Shown piece after piece: positions 35,201 to 44,804 of a DNA stretch of 64,000 nucleotides; position 1 is the stretch's first letter; the number at the start of each line of letters is the position of its first letter. The position numbers and the translations under genes were made by a program. The DNA comes from Micromonospora rubida. GTDB lineage: Bacteria; Actinomycetota; Actinomycetes; Mycobacteriales; Micromonosporaceae. The DNA is taken from NCBI RefSeq assembly GCF_009908295.1, contig NZ_JAAALO010000001.1, forward strand, positions 620,001 through 684,000. The letters run 5' to 3'. Below the pieces are notes generated by a model. The model saw only the letters and a list, made by a program, of their open reading frames with translations. It searched no databases and was not told the DNA's origin.

Positions 35201-38200
35201 GAGCTCACGGTCGACATGACGGTTCCCGTCGGTGCGACGGAGGCGTTCTTCCGGCTCTACAACGGTATGCAGGGTGGCTCCGGCCGAAAGGTCTACTGGG
35301 ACAACCTCTCCTCGACCGAGATCATCGCCCCGTTCGGTCCGTCCTGGACCGGTGGCATGACCGGTGGCGCTGCTGGTTCTGCCTATGCCACGGTCACCCT
35401 GCCTGAGCCCTCACTCGCCGAGGTGACCACCGTCGACGGCGATTGGATCACTTTCGCCAAGAACTCCGACGGAGTGAACTTCACCCCGGAACCGGGTGCC
35501 GAGGGGATGGTCCTGACAAAGATCGGCACCACCTCCTATCGCCTATCGGATCTGGACGGCACGGTCACGGAGTTCACCCCGCAGGGTGGGGTGTGGGCGG
35601 CGACATCGTCCTGGACCAGCGAGTCCAACACCACGTCGCGGTACATCTACGACACGGCGAGTAGTCGAGTGCTACTTAAAAAGGTGATCAACCCGGTCGA
35701 GCCGGGGGTGGACGACACGAACCACTGCACCACTGCCGTCCCCGCTCGCGGCTGCGAGGTCCTAGAGTACGAGTACGCCACCGCCACCACCTCCGGTCTG
35801 AGTTCCACTGTCTTCGGTGACTACGCCGACAGGGTCTCCGCCGTGAAGCTCTGGGCCTGGTCCCCGGTGACCTCCACGATGACCGCCACGGCGACGGCAC
35901 AATACGCCTATGACAATTTGGGCCAGCTCCGCGAGATCTGGGACCCACGAGTCAGCCCTGCCCTCAAGACCGCCTACGAGTACACCAGCGGCCGTGTCAC
36001 CAAGGTCACGCCACCTGGTCAGCTGCCGTGGAACTTCGACTACGGCAACCCGGACATCGACTCCGCCGCGCTGCGCTGGGACCTGGACGCCGGCTCCGGC
36101 ACCTCCGTGGCCGACTCCTCTGGCAGCGGCCGAAACGGCACCATGGCCGCCGGGGTCACCTGGGGCCAGGGCAACGATCCGGACAACGCCTCCGACCGCG
36201 CCGCCGTGCTCACCGGTGGATCGGGTCAACAGATCACCGTCGCCGGCACCGCTCTCTCCAACACCGCCTCCTACACCGTCTCGGCGTGGGTACGGATCAA
36301 GGACAAGTCCGTCAACCGGACCGCCGTGTCCCAGGACGGCACGAGCACCAGCGGCTTCTTCCTCAACTACGTGGCAGCCGACGATCGCTGGGCCTTCTCC
36401 CGGGTGACCTCGGACAGCACGAGCGCCACCCCGGTCCGGGCCACTTCCAACACTGCAGCGGTGGCGGGCAGGTGGACCCACCTGACCGGCGTCTACGACA
36501 CCGCCACGGCCAAGATGAAGCTGTACGTCGACGGGGTGCTGCAGAGCACCACGGCGGCGACCGGTGGCTGGAACGCCACCGGCAACTATGTGATCGGTCG
36601 GGGGAAGTGGGCCGGCGCTGCAGCGAACGTTTGGGACGGCGAACTCGACGACGTGCGGATCTACGGTAAGGCCCTCAACGCCGACCAGGTCACCGACCTG
36701 GCTGGCGACGAGAACGCCGGCCGCTTATTGCGGGTCCGCAGAGCTGGCCTGCAGCAGGGCTCGAAGACAGTCACCGACGGGGAGACCGCAGCCAACATCG
36801 TCTACAACGTTCCTCTGACCAAGAACGGCGGCGGGCCCCACGACCTGAACGCGGCCGCGATCTCCACGTGGGGACAGGTCGACCTACCCACCGACGCGAC
36901 CGCCATCTTCGACCCGCAGGACAACCCCGGCCGCAGTAGCGCCACCCAGACCGCGCCGGGTGTCGACGGCTACCGGTACGCCTTGGTGCACTACCTCGAC
37001 GCCGGAGGCCGGGAGGTCAACACCGCCACTCCGGGGAATCATATCGACACTCAGGAGTACGACCGCTTCGGTAACGCGATCCGGACCCTGGAGGCGACCA
37101 ACAGGGAGCTGGCGTTGGGCACGCTGCCCGGCGCGGCCGAGTACCTGGAAGAACTTGGTCTCGCCGGCTCGGACGTGGCAAGCAGGGCCCTCGCCCTGTC
37201 GACCGTGCACACCTACAGCACCGACGGGGCCGACCGCGTCGACACCCTTTGGCCCACCTCGACGGTCGTGCTCAGGGACGAAGCCCCTGACCCAGACGGT
37301 GCCGGGCCCCTCGCGGCAATTCCCGTGGGCGCGACCGTCATCGGCCGGCACCACGTGACCGTCAACTACGACGAGGGCAAGCCTGACGGCGCGACTTACC
37401 ACCTCCCCACCACCGAGAAGAAGGGAGTCCAGATCGTCGGCTACGCCGACGCGGACGTCCAGGTCACCCGTAGCGGGTACGGCAGCGTCAGCGGCGGCAC
37501 CTCCGGATGGACGCTGGGCAAGGCCACGACCCGCGTGACGGATGCCGTCACGAACGGAGCGAACCTCACGTCCACTACCGTCTACGATGCCTCTGGTCGA
37601 GTGCTCAAGACCTTCGGCATCGACTCGACGGGCACCGACGCGCGGGCCGAGGAGAACGTCTACTACACCGCTGGCACCAACAGTCAGGACAGTGCGTGCG
37701 GCAACCGGCCGGAGTGGGCGGGCAACCAGTGCCTGGCACGGACGATCGGTTCGGTGACCGGCCACGATCCTGCCCGGATGACGACCCAACTCCCGACCCG
37801 TCGGATCGCCTCCTACGACCCTTTCGGAGGCGAGGCACAGATTACCGAGTCCGTCGGTGGTGAGACCCGCACCGTCGTCATCGACTACGACGCAGCGGGC
37901 AGGGCCATCGGAAAGACCGTCACGGCGTCGGAGGGCGTCGCCGTCGACCAGTCCACCACTGCCTACAGCCCGACCACGGGAGTGGTCACCACCACCACGA
38001 TGGCCGGCGCCACCATCACGCGGGAGTACGACTCTCTCGGTCGCCTGGCCAGCTACACCGATGCCGATGGTGGCACGACCACCACCGAATTCGACCGAAT
38101 CGGCAAGACGGTGAAGGTGGCAGACCCTACCGGGTGGTCGACCTTCGACTACGACCGTGCGGCGGAGCCGCGCGGATTGGTCACGAGTGCCACCGACAGT

Positions 38201-39718
38201 ATCGCGGGAACCTTTTCGACGAAGTACTCACCGGACGGTCATCTTACCGAAATGAAGTACCCGGGCGGGATCACCCGTGTGGACCGGTTGAACGCCAACC
38301 TCGAAGCGGCGGAGCGCACCTACACCCGGGACTCGGACGGTTCGGTCATCTACTCCGAATCCGTGGTGGAGAACAGCTCCGGGCAGTGGATGAACCACAG
38401 CTACACAGGAGGTAGCAAAAAATATCGCTACGACCGGGTGGGAAGACTGACCCGAGCGCAGCACGACAGCGCGCTGGCCGGGGGCTGTGTCACCCGGACG
38501 TACTCGTACGACAACCGTTCCAATCGCACCGAGAAGTCACGGTTCGATCCGGCAGCGGACGAGTCATGTGACGAAAGCTCCCCCGACGAGCAGGTCAGCC
38601 ACACCTACGACACCGCCGACCGACTCACCGACGCCGGTTACACCTACGACGCCTTCGGCCGGACGACGGCGACCCCGGATGGACTCGCCAACACCTACTT
38701 CGTCAACGATCTGGTCCAAGGGCAGCAGTCCGGTGACGCGCGGCAGACATGGACTCTGGACCCGGGGCAACGGTTCCGTGCTTTCACCACGGCAACGCAG
38801 GTGGACGGGAACTGGGTCACCTCCTCGACCAGGACCAACCATTACGGCGACGACTCCGACGAGCCCCGATGGATCGTCGAGGACGCCACGAGCGGAAGCG
38901 TCGCGCGCAACGTGGCAGGCCCGGACGGCGACCTCGCTGCCGTCACCTCTGCCACCGGAAACGTTCGCCTTGCCCTGACGAATCTGCACGGAGACATCTC
39001 CGTCACGATCGACACCGCACTGGTCGAGCCTGAATTCCTCGACTTCGATGAATTCGGCGCCCCGGTCGCCGGACAGGCCGACCAGCGCTACGGGTGGCTG
39101 GGTGGCAAGCAGCGGTCTGCCGAGGCGCTCAACGGCGTGATCCTCATGGGTGTCCGCCTCTACAGCCCGTCACTGGGTCGCTTCCTCCAGGTCGATCCGG
39201 TGCAGGGCGGTAGTTGCAACCCGTACGACTACGTGTGCGCGGACCCGGTCAACGAGACGGACCTCTCCGGAAAATGCCCGCCGTGCGGCGTTGCTCTGGC
39301 CGGCGTCGTAGAATACGTCATCGCGGTCCTGTTAATCATGCTGGTCTACGCCGTCGCCCGATGCGTCATCAAGGGATGCGGATTGAAAACGGCCATCCGC
39401 AGCATTCCCTTTCCGAGTATCCATGCGCCGAGCGTCCAGAAATTCTTCAGGAAGAGCTACATCGTCTATCAGATCTCATACTTCAAGAGGGGTAGCTGGC
39501 GCACCTGGAAGTACGGCCTCTCGCGGGTAGGGACGTCGCGGCCGTCCGGCCAAATCTCGAAATGTAAGCGGAACATGCGGGTAGGTGCCTGTCGGTACAC
39601 GGTGAGGAACCGGGTCACCGGATGGTACGTGGCTCGGAGCCTGGAAGCCGGCTACATCCTGGCTTATTACCGGCGGCACGGGCACTGCCCACCAGGTCAG
39701 TACTGGAGCTGCATCTGA
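32201..39718 (+). CDS. RHS/YD-repeat polymorphic toxin with DNRLRE and LamG domains
   Basis: 2505 residues, secreted. The basic N-terminus and hydrophobic segment (about 33-60, LSILLAIAMVATLSD) form the export signal. A DNRLRE domain lies at about 329-486 (SYLRFNTTGFAGSRITTAKL). Fibronectin-like segments follow, then a LamG/concanavalin-like domain (about 1286-1503, SYTVSAWVRIKD) and YD repeats (about 1900-2290). The RHS core ends with YGWLGGKQRSAEAL and GVRLYSPSLGRFLQVDPVQG (about 2296-2357). The variable C-terminus (2358-2505) has a hydrophobic helix (VIAVLLIMLVYAVARCVI) and a basic Cys-rich toxin-like domain. The ATG at 32201 has GTGAGG five bases upstream. The next gene is the likely immunity protein. 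Confidence 0.92.
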   Translation: MERAADVPIHQWRSRMFIGLAGGAQAGRVRRLSILLAIAMVATLSDVPSGPVSPAAAAPPKPASKPKCPDDRADEVSAAISARLCGSRVEVMNRRTETTQVFANPDGTLTAEQALAPVRVRVGDTWKPVDLTLERGPDGAVAPKAHPRGLTFAGATTGSGEHEIVSLGYGADRAGLGWTGALPEPVTSDRTITYPDVRPGVDLVFRAHATGYEQHFVVKTRAALAQVRKLQLPLRTGKLSAVTDGMGGLLLKDARGRQVGRAQTPLMWDAKVAPQSGENVNHASVALRTIAAGKGRTVMELTPDAAFLARADLTFPVIIDPPTSLSPSFDAFVQNDYASDQSGAAELKLGYSDDGAARTARSYLRFNTTGFAGSRITTAKLRLWNHYSWSCTAASWEAWRTDYVDSSARWTNQPTARAKVGTSTETRGYNSSCGDGYVYVEVGGALQYAADTSATSASVMLRATSETSTSGWKRFDSAEGTHPPLVSITYNSAPSVASALAVAPCYTVCGSGARTSSLRPTLSAKLADTNAGQTLQGEFVVRNKTTLAVVSSSGLRSGSPAWTNGSTASWQVPADLANGTQYEWQVRTKDAYTYGAWTAWTPLTVDTTKPGVPFVAATIYQNDGQPHGGANQPDTFTLTPASGSTDLAAFVYKFDYDSAATTVAATGAKSVTLSPRDGHRTLTVQAKDSAGNLSDPNLYVFDAGNAALAEPLPGATIVKRTKLRITTPVAGYTRTYFEYRRGPGGASLPVPSVNLTSATGAPITATAAAPVAISALGGYAIWNATDTLGLVGGVVEVRAHLYTATGTTPAYTIPWLQVSVDSSGSGAAGDEIGPGSVNLLTGNYSLSATDSEELSLSVSRSSMSRNPVDGYQRMAQRLTGNQQQISTDLAGFTVPSTSSAVRSTARGQGETTPVDSLEITPVTTTSNDTYVAVGGDGGAMRLGMIAGRTYRMTGWVYVPGSTGLLPDFTQRGLRIVGLSKVGTTYTEVTSARASYTDGWQELTVDMTVPVGATEAFFRLYNGMQGGSGRKVYWDNLSSTEIIAPFGPSWTGGMTGGAAGSAYATVTLPEPSLAEVTTVDGDWITFAKNSDGVNFTPEPGAEGMVLTKIGTTSYRLSDLDGTVTEFTPQGGVWAATSSWTSESNTTSRYIYDTASSRVLLKKVINPVEPGVDDTNHCTTAVPARGCEVLEYEYATATTSGLSSTVFGDYADRVSAVKLWAWSPVTSTMTATATAQYAYDNLGQLREIWDPRVSPALKTAYEYTSGRVTKVTPPGQLPWNFDYGNPDIDSAALRWDLDAGSGTSVADSSGSGRNGTMAAGVTWGQGNDPDNASDRAAVLTGGSGQQITVAGTALSNTASYTVSAWVRIKDKSVNRTAVSQDGTSTSGFFLNYVAADDRWAFSRVTSDSTSATPVRATSNTAAVAGRWTHLTGVYDTATAKMKLYVDGVLQSTTAATGGWNATGNYVIGRGKWAGAAANVWDGELDDVRIYGKALNADQVTDLAGDENAGRLLRVRRAGLQQGSKTVTDGETAANIVYNVPLTKNGGGPHDLNAAAISTWGQVDLPTDATAIFDPQDNPGRSSATQTAPGVDGYRYALVHYLDAGGREVNTATPGNHIDTQEYDRFGNAIRTLEATNRELALGTLPGAAEYLEELGLAGSDVASRALALSTVHTYSTDGADRVDTLWPTSTVVLRDEAPDPDGAGPLAAIPVGATVIGRHHVTVNYDEGKPDGATYHLPTTEKKGVQIVGYADADVQVTRSGYGSVSGGTSGWTLGKATTRVTDAVTNGANLTSTTVYDASGRVLKTFGIDSTGTDARAEENVYYTAGTNSQDSACGNRPEWAGNQCLARTIGSVTGHDPARMTTQLPTRRIASYDPFGGEAQITESVGGETRTVVIDYDAAGRAIGKTVTASEGVAVDQSTTAYSPTTGVVTTTTMAGATITREYDSLGRLASYTDADGGTTTTEFDRIGKTVKVADPTGWSTFDYDRAAEPRGLVTSATDSIAGTFSTKYSPDGHLTEMKYPGGITRVDRLNANLEAAERTYTRDSDGSVIYSESVVENSSGQWMNHSYTGGSKKYRYDRVGRLTRAQHDSALAGGCVTRTYSYDNRSNRTEKSRFDPAADESCDESSPDEQVSHTYDTADRLTDAGYTYDAFGRTTATPDGLANTYFVNDLVQGQQSGDARQTWTLDPGQRFRAFTTATQVDGNWVTSSTRTNHYGDDSDEPRWIVEDATSGSVARNVAGPDGDLAAVTSATGNVRLALTNLHGDISVTIDTALVEPEFLDFDEFGAPVAGQADQRYGWLGGKQRSAEALNGVILMGVRLYSPSLGRFLQVDPVQGGSCNPYDYVCADPVNETDLSGKCPPCGVALAGVVEYVIAVLLIMLVYAVARCVIKGCGLKTAIRSIPFPSIHAPSVQKFFRKSYIVYQISYFKRGSWRTWKYGLSRVGTSRPSGQISKCKRNMRVGACRYTVRNRVTGWYVARSLEAGYILAYYRRHGHCPPGQYWSCI

Positions 39719-39928
39719 CCGGCTGCGAAGCTGACGGAGACCGTCTCGTCGCGGTAGCGTGATTTCGACCCGACAACGATGTTCGCGCCGCTCTTGCCCC
39801 TCGGGAGGCAGGGGCGGCGCGACCGTTCTCGGGGCCCCGCGTCGATACGCTCAGCCAGCGCGGCGGCACCATGACGTTCTCCGCTGCTCACCTGGTGGTA
39901 CCGGCGCACATTGTGGAAGGATGTAGCG

Positions 39929-40783
39929 GTGATTTCGGAAGAGTTTTGGTCGCACATAGCTGTCTTCGACGGTGTGGTCACTTCCCACAGATGTACGCGG
40001 CTCGCCAAGCGCTTGGCCGCAGCCGGGGAGCCAGCAGTGCTGGAGTTCGCGGACGACCTCGCAGCGGCGGTGTACGCACTCGACACCCCACAGCACATGG
40101 CGCGGGCTGTTTGGGATGTCTCGGAGCCGGCAGACTCTCCGTCACTTCCGATGTCCGACGACGTCTTCCTCTACGCGAGGCTGGCCGTGGTCGCCGCAGG
40201 GCTGCAAACCTGGCAGCGGGTGGCCGCCGACGCCGATGCACTGTCGGGGCGCTGGCAGGTCGCGAGCGCCGAGGAGCTCCTCGAGGTGGCGCCTCGTGCG
40301 CTACAGATGGCCACCGGGCTGGACTGGGACCACGAGACAGCCGTGGACATGGCCGCCGGCAGCAATGCCGTCGCGTGGGGAACCATCGGCGTCGAGGAGG
40401 ACGAGAACGAAGAAGGGCCGCACTGGTACTCGTGCGGTCATGGGTACGACGAGAATGCTGCTCGCGACGACTTCGACACCGTGTCCTACGCCCTGGAGAA
40501 GGCGATCGACTCCGATCCCGTCTGGCAGGCGTGGTGGAGTAGCGCCCGAGTGGCCGACCTCGAGACCTATCCCTATTACACATGGACCAAGGTGCCTAAG
40601 CCCCGCCTCGGCAAAGGGCGGAGGGTGGTGCGAGTCGATTTCGAATTCGACGCTGCGATCCTGCAGAGCACGTCGGTCCCGAACCTGCCCCGGCTGGCAG
40701 CCGAGCATCAACGGATGATGCTCCAGTTCGTGCAGTCGAAGCTCGGTCTGCCGGAGATACCACCTCTGCCGGTGCTGCCGTAG
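39929..40783 (+). CDS. DUF4240-domain protein, likely immunity protein of the RHS toxin
   Basis: 284 residues. The N-terminal half (about 1-125) matches DUF4240: FWSHI at the start, LAAAVYALDTPQHMARAVWD in the middle and SDDVFLYARLAVVAAGLQTW. The C-terminal half is acidic then mixed (VEEDENEEGPHWYSC) and unrecognised. The GTG at 39929 is chosen because GGAAGGA lies 8 bases upstream; an in-frame TTG six codons earlier is less likely. It lies 210 bases after the RHS toxin on the same strand, the usual place for a cognate immunity gene. That role is inferred from position. Confidence 0.75.
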   Translation: MISEEFWSHIAVFDGVVTSHRCTRLAKRLAAAGEPAVLEFADDLAAAVYALDTPQHMARAVWDVSEPADSPSLPMSDDVFLYARLAVVAAGLQTWQRVAADADALSGRWQVASAEELLEVAPRALQMATGLDWDHETAVDMAAGSNAVAWGTIGVEEDENEEGPHWYSCGHGYDENAARDDFDTVSYALEKAIDSDPVWQAWWSSARVADLETYPYYTWTKVPKPRLGKGRRVVRVDFEFDAAILQSTSVPNLPRLAAEHQRMMLQFVQSKLGLPEIPPLPVLP

Positions 40784-40929
40784 CGGGATTGAACGATGCC
40801 GCGCCTGTCTATGTGCCGATTGAGCCGGGCCTCGACGGTTGCACCTGCCGCAACAACCACGCTTCGGTGCGTGCTCATCGCGGCACACCGACGTCAATGC
40901 CGCCGACCGCACCTGCCATGATGCTGACC

Positions 40930-42294
40930 ATGTCAGTGCACCGTCGTGCCGTCCTAAGTGCGGGATTCGCCACCCTCACCGCCGCCCTCGCCGGCTGCCG
41001 CGACCAGGCCCCCGCGGGTCGACCCACCTCCGGGCCGACCTCCGCGGCGGCGTCCCCGGCGGGGCGGGCGGCCACCGGGGCGCCGACCACCGGCCCGTCC
41101 GCGTCCCCGAGCGCCACCGCCGAGGGCCGGATGGCGCAGCGTGGGCCGCAGGACCACGGGCCGCTGACCGCCGTCCTGACCCGACACCTCGCGCCTACCA
41201 GCGCCAACCCCGACCACCCGGCCTACGCGGGCGCGGTGGCGCTGTGCCAGATCGGCGGCACCGTCATCGCCCGCTCGGCGGTCGGCAGGGCGCTGCGCTA
41301 CGGCGCCGGGCCCACGCTGCTGCCCGAGGCGAAACAGGTCGCGATGCGCCACGACTCGGTCTTCGACCTCGCCTCGATCACGAAGGTCTACACCTCCATT
41401 CTCGCCCTGCAACAGGTGGACCGGGGGCGCTTCGACCTCGCCAGCCGCGTCGTCGACCACCTGCCGGGGTTCACCGGTGCCGGCAAGGACCGGGTCACCG
41501 TGTCGATGCTGCTGACCCACACCAGCGGCCTGCCCGTCGGCGCCAAGGTCACCGGCCTGCCCGACGACGCCGCCCGGCGGGCCGCGGTGCTGTCCACCCC
41601 CCTGGTCGGCGGCGCCGTCCCGGGGAAGGTCTTCCGCTACTCCAGCGTCGGCCTGATGGTCCTCGCCCAACTCGTCGAGAAGGTCACCGGCAAACGCCTC
41701 GACCAGGTCCTCAAGAGCGAACTCACCGGTCCCCTCGGCCTCCGTGACACCGGCTTCAACCCGAAGACCTGGCTCAGCGCCACCGACCAGGCCGCCCGAC
41801 TCGTCGCCACCGACGCCCGCTCCTCCCGTGGCCTGCTGCGCGGCGTCGTCCACGACGACGTCGCCAACCACCTCGGCGGCATCGCCGGGCACGCCGGCAT
41901 CTTCAGCACCGCCGCCGACCTCGCCGTCATCGGTCAACTCCTACTCGACGGCGGCATCCACAACGGCACCCGCATCCTGTCCGAGGCGATCACCCGGCAG
42001 ATGCTCGCCGACGCCAACGCCGGCCTGCCCGCCGTCGACCCCGAACGCCCCAACCGCACCTCCGCCCACGGTCTCGGCGTCGTGCTCAACCAACCCTGGT
42101 TCATGGGGAAGCTCGCCGGCCCCCGCACCTTCGGCCACACCGGCTTCACCGGCACCTCACTCCTGGTGAACCCCGACCGCCGGATGGTCCTGGTCCTGCT
42201 GACCAACCGAGCCCACCCGAACTGGAGCTGGGCCGACCCCGACCCCGTCCGCGTCGCGGTCGCCGACACCCTCGCCGGGCCCGTCAAACGCTGA
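40930..42294 (+). CDS. Beta-lactamase-fold serine hydrolase lipoprotein
   Basis: 454 residues of the class C beta-lactamase/esterase/D-alanyl carboxypeptidase superfamily. A Tat-like or Sec lipoprotein signal (VHRRAVLSAGFATLTAALAGC, with lipobox LAGC) leads to a Ser/Pro/Thr-rich tether. The catalytic SxxK is in LASITKVYT, the Tyr motif is YSSVG and the third motif is GHTGFTG. CATGAT with seven bases before the ATG at 40930 suggests a leaderless start, favoured over ATG or TTG codons further upstream. It probably acts on cell-wall peptides or esters outside the membrane; substrate unknown. Confidence 0.87.
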   Translation: MSVHRRAVLSAGFATLTAALAGCRDQAPAGRPTSGPTSAAASPAGRAATGAPTTGPSASPSATAEGRMAQRGPQDHGPLTAVLTRHLAPTSANPDHPAYAGAVALCQIGGTVIARSAVGRALRYGAGPTLLPEAKQVAMRHDSVFDLASITKVYTSILALQQVDRGRFDLASRVVDHLPGFTGAGKDRVTVSMLLTHTSGLPVGAKVTGLPDDAARRAAVLSTPLVGGAVPGKVFRYSSVGLMVLAQLVEKVTGKRLDQVLKSELTGPLGLRDTGFNPKTWLSATDQAARLVATDARSSRGLLRGVVHDDVANHLGGIAGHAGIFSTAADLAVIGQLLLDGGIHNGTRILSEAITRQMLADANAGLPAVDPERPNRTSAHGLGVVLNQPWFMGKLAGPRTFGHTGFTGTSLLVNPDRRMVLVLLTNRAHPNWSWADPDPVRVAVADTLAGPVKR

Positions 42295-42347
42295 GCTTCC
42301 GGTCGACGGCCCGTCGGGTTGGCCCAGCACGTCGGGGGAACGGCGGA

Positions 42348-44357
42348 TCAGTGGTCGGGACGTCGCAGCACGGCGCCGGCCGGGGCGCGGACCTGCCCCT
42401 CGTCGCGGACCGAGCCGAGCAGGATGTCCAACGGGACCGGGCGTCCCAGGTGGAAGCCCTGGCCGGCGTCGACGCCCAGCCGGCGCAGCGCGGGCACCAG
42501 CGGTTCGCGGTCGACCGACTCGGCGACCGTCTGCATGCCCAGCCCGTGCGCGGCGCGGACGACCGCGTCGATGAGGACCGGGTCGGCCCCGCCCCGGTCG
42601 GCCTGGCGGACGAAGTCGCCGGCGATCTTCACGGTGCTGAACGGCAGGTGTTTGAGGTAGGTGAACGACCCGAACCCGGCGCCGAAGTCGTCCAGGCTCA
42701 ACCGGCAGCCGGCGTTGCGCAGCGTACGGGCCAGGTTGCGGACCGCCGCCACGTTGGTGATCGCCGCCGTCTCGGTGACCTCCAGGCCCAGCCGGCCAGC
42801 CTCGACGCCGGCCGCGCGCAGCCGCCCCACCACCCAGTCACCGAAGCCCGGCGACTCCATCGAGCGGGCGGAGATGTTGACGTCGAAGCACATCCCGGCC
42901 GCCGCGGCCGAGGGGTCGGCCAGCGCCGACGTGGCGGTTGCCACCACCCACCGGTCGAGTTCGCCGATCAGGTCGTCGCGTTCCACCGTGGGCAGGAAGT
43001 CGGCCGGGGTCAGCGGCGGCTGCCGGCCGTCGCGTAGCCGGATGAGCAGCTCGTGGCTGACCACCTCGCCGGTCAGCAGGTCGACGATCGGCTGGGCGTC
43101 GAGTTGCATGCGGTGCTCGTCGAGGGCGGTGCGGACCCGGGTCACCACGTTGACCCGCTGCACCGCGTGCCGGTACTGCTCCGGGAGGTACAGCCGGGCC
43201 CGGTTGCGGCCGGCGTTCTTCGCCTCGTACAGGGCGAGGTCGGCGTGGGCGAGCACCACGTCCCGGTTGTCGCCGGGCCGCAGCGAGGCGGCCCCGATGC
43301 TCAGGGTGACCCGCAGCCCGGCATCGGTCAGCGGCACGGGGGTGCCCACGGCGGCGTTACACAGGCCCTCGGCGACGGCGAGGGCGTCGCCGGCCGAGGC
43401 GTCGGGCAGCACGACCGCGAACTCGTCGCCACCCAACCGGCCCAGCACCGTGCCGGGCGGCAGGTGGTGGGCGAGCAGCCGGGCCAGTACCCGCAGCACG
43501 TCGTCGCCCACGCCGTGCCCGTGCACGTCGTTGATGTCCTTGAAGTTGTCGATGTCGATCAGCAGCAGCGCGCCGGACGGGTCGCCGCCGGGGACCAGCA
43601 GGTCGTCGAGGCGGGCGAGCAGGGCGCGGCGGTTCGGCAGGTCGGTCAGCGGGTCGTGCTCGGCCAGCCGGGTCAGCTCGTCCTCGGCCCGGCGCCTCTC
43701 GGTGATGTCGTGGGCGGTGCCCAGGACGCGCGCTGGGGCGCCGTCCCCGTCGGTGAAGACCTCGCCGTAGCACTCGAAGACGCGCAGCGTCTCGCGGTCC
43801 GCGAGGTACATGCGGTGGGTGAACGAGAACGGCGCACCGGTGCGCAGCGCGGTCTCCAGGGTCCGCTCGATCAGGGCCACGTCGTCGGGGTGCAGCAACT
43901 TCCGGTACGACGGGTAGTCCAGCGCGGTGCCCGGCGGGAAGCCGGCCATCTGCAGCAGCATGTCGGACCAGAGGACCACGCCGGTCGACACGTCCCACTC
44001 CCAGCTGCCCACCTTGGCGAGCTGCTCGATGTGGGCCAGGCGCCAGCGGTGGTTGCGCCCCTGTTCGCGCTCCCGGCGCTCGACGGTGACGTCGCGCATC
44101 TCGTACAGGCGCAGGCGCTGTCCTTCGCGGTCCATGCCGTGGCAGCGCACCTGGAGCCAGCGGGCGGGCCCGGCGGCGTCGGGCCAGGGAGCCTCGACGG
44201 CCGGGCCGCCCGGCTCCACCTGGGTCACCGGCAGGTCCTCCGGCCGGATTCCCAACCGCCGCGCGGCCTCGTTCGACCACAGGCACCGGCCGTCGGGGCT
44301 GAGGACCATCAGGGCGGTGGAGGCGGTGTCGGCGGCGGCGTCGGGCAGAGTCCTCAC
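42348..44357 (-). CDS. PAS-PAS-GGDEF-EAL cyclic di-GMP enzyme
   Basis: 669 residues, cytoplasmic. Two PAS domains (about 10-95 and 115-225; GSWEWDVSTGVVLWSD in the second) precede GGDEF (about 230-395) with an intact LGGDEFAVV active site, then EAL (about 410-650). The EAL motif reads HELLIRL, but other catalytic positions are kept (NIS, LEVTETAAI, DDFGAGFGS, TVKIAGDF, ESVD). It could therefore both make and degrade cyclic di-GMP under PAS control. In actinomycetes this nucleotide controls development. No transmembrane segment is visible. The ATG start is plausible; the gene stands alone. Confidence 0.92.
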   Translation of the reverse strand: MRTLPDAAADTASTALMVLSPDGRCLWSNEAARRLGIRPEDLPVTQVEPGGPAVEAPWPDAAGPARWLQVRCHGMDREGQRLRLYEMRDVTVERREREQGRNHRWRLAHIEQLAKVGSWEWDVSTGVVLWSDMLLQMAGFPPGTALDYPSYRKLLHPDDVALIERTLETALRTGAPFSFTHRMYLADRETLRVFECYGEVFTDGDGAPARVLGTAHDITERRRAEDELTRLAEHDPLTDLPNRRALLARLDDLLVPGGDPSGALLLIDIDNFKDINDVHGHGVGDDVLRVLARLLAHHLPPGTVLGRLGGDEFAVVLPDASAGDALAVAEGLCNAAVGTPVPLTDAGLRVTLSIGAASLRPGDNRDVVLAHADLALYEAKNAGRNRARLYLPEQYRHAVQRVNVVTRVRTALDEHRMQLDAQPIVDLLTGEVVSHELLIRLRDGRQPPLTPADFLPTVERDDLIGELDRWVVATATSALADPSAAAAGMCFDVNISARSMESPGFGDWVVGRLRAAGVEAGRLGLEVTETAAITNVAAVRNLARTLRNAGCRLSLDDFGAGFGSFTYLKHLPFSTVKIAGDFVRQADRGGADPVLIDAVVRAAHGLGMQTVAESVDREPLVPALRRLGVDAGQGFHLGRPVPLDILLGSVRDEGQVRAPAGAVLRRPDH

Positions 44358-44804
44358 CTGGCGGCCATCCCATCCCTTGCCCCGTCACGGCATTCGGATG
44401 GCACCAGCACACGGTGATCCGGCCGCGACGCGGAGTCTACCCACGGGCACGACCGTGGTGCTCGCCCCGCTCGCAGGTGACCGGCGGGTACGCGACGACG
44501 CATGCGGGCCGGCGGCACGATCGCCGCCCGGTCGACGCCTGCCCCGGCCGGTCCCCGGGCGGCCTTGAGCTACCCGGGACCGCCGTGAGATTCTGATGCG
44601 TCGATTAGGCGCCGCGCGGGGCTGACAGTCGTCCGAAGGGCAACCGGGGGCCAGCACGGCCTGCGGGGGACGGCGGCAAATGCGATGACCACCGGGCAGT
44701 CCGTCCACGAGTCCGCCCGCCGCTGCCCCGGCGCACCCCGCAGGTGCGTGCCACCCGTCACCGGCCCGGGCGAGTCTCCGTCGTACCCCACGAAGGACTC
44801 CACC
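44358..44804. other. Divergent gap without a recognised element
   Basis: About 450 bases between the cyclic di-GMP gene and the glycoside hydrolase. I see no gene, strong hairpin or recognisable promoter in it; both flanking promoters should lie here. Confidence 0.4.

Noticed and set aside
32201..39718. RHS gene as a secreted cell-wall-associated structural protein only
   Set aside because: The conserved RHS core end followed by an unrelated C-terminal domain and a downstream small gene is the polymorphic-toxin layout, so toxin is preferred.
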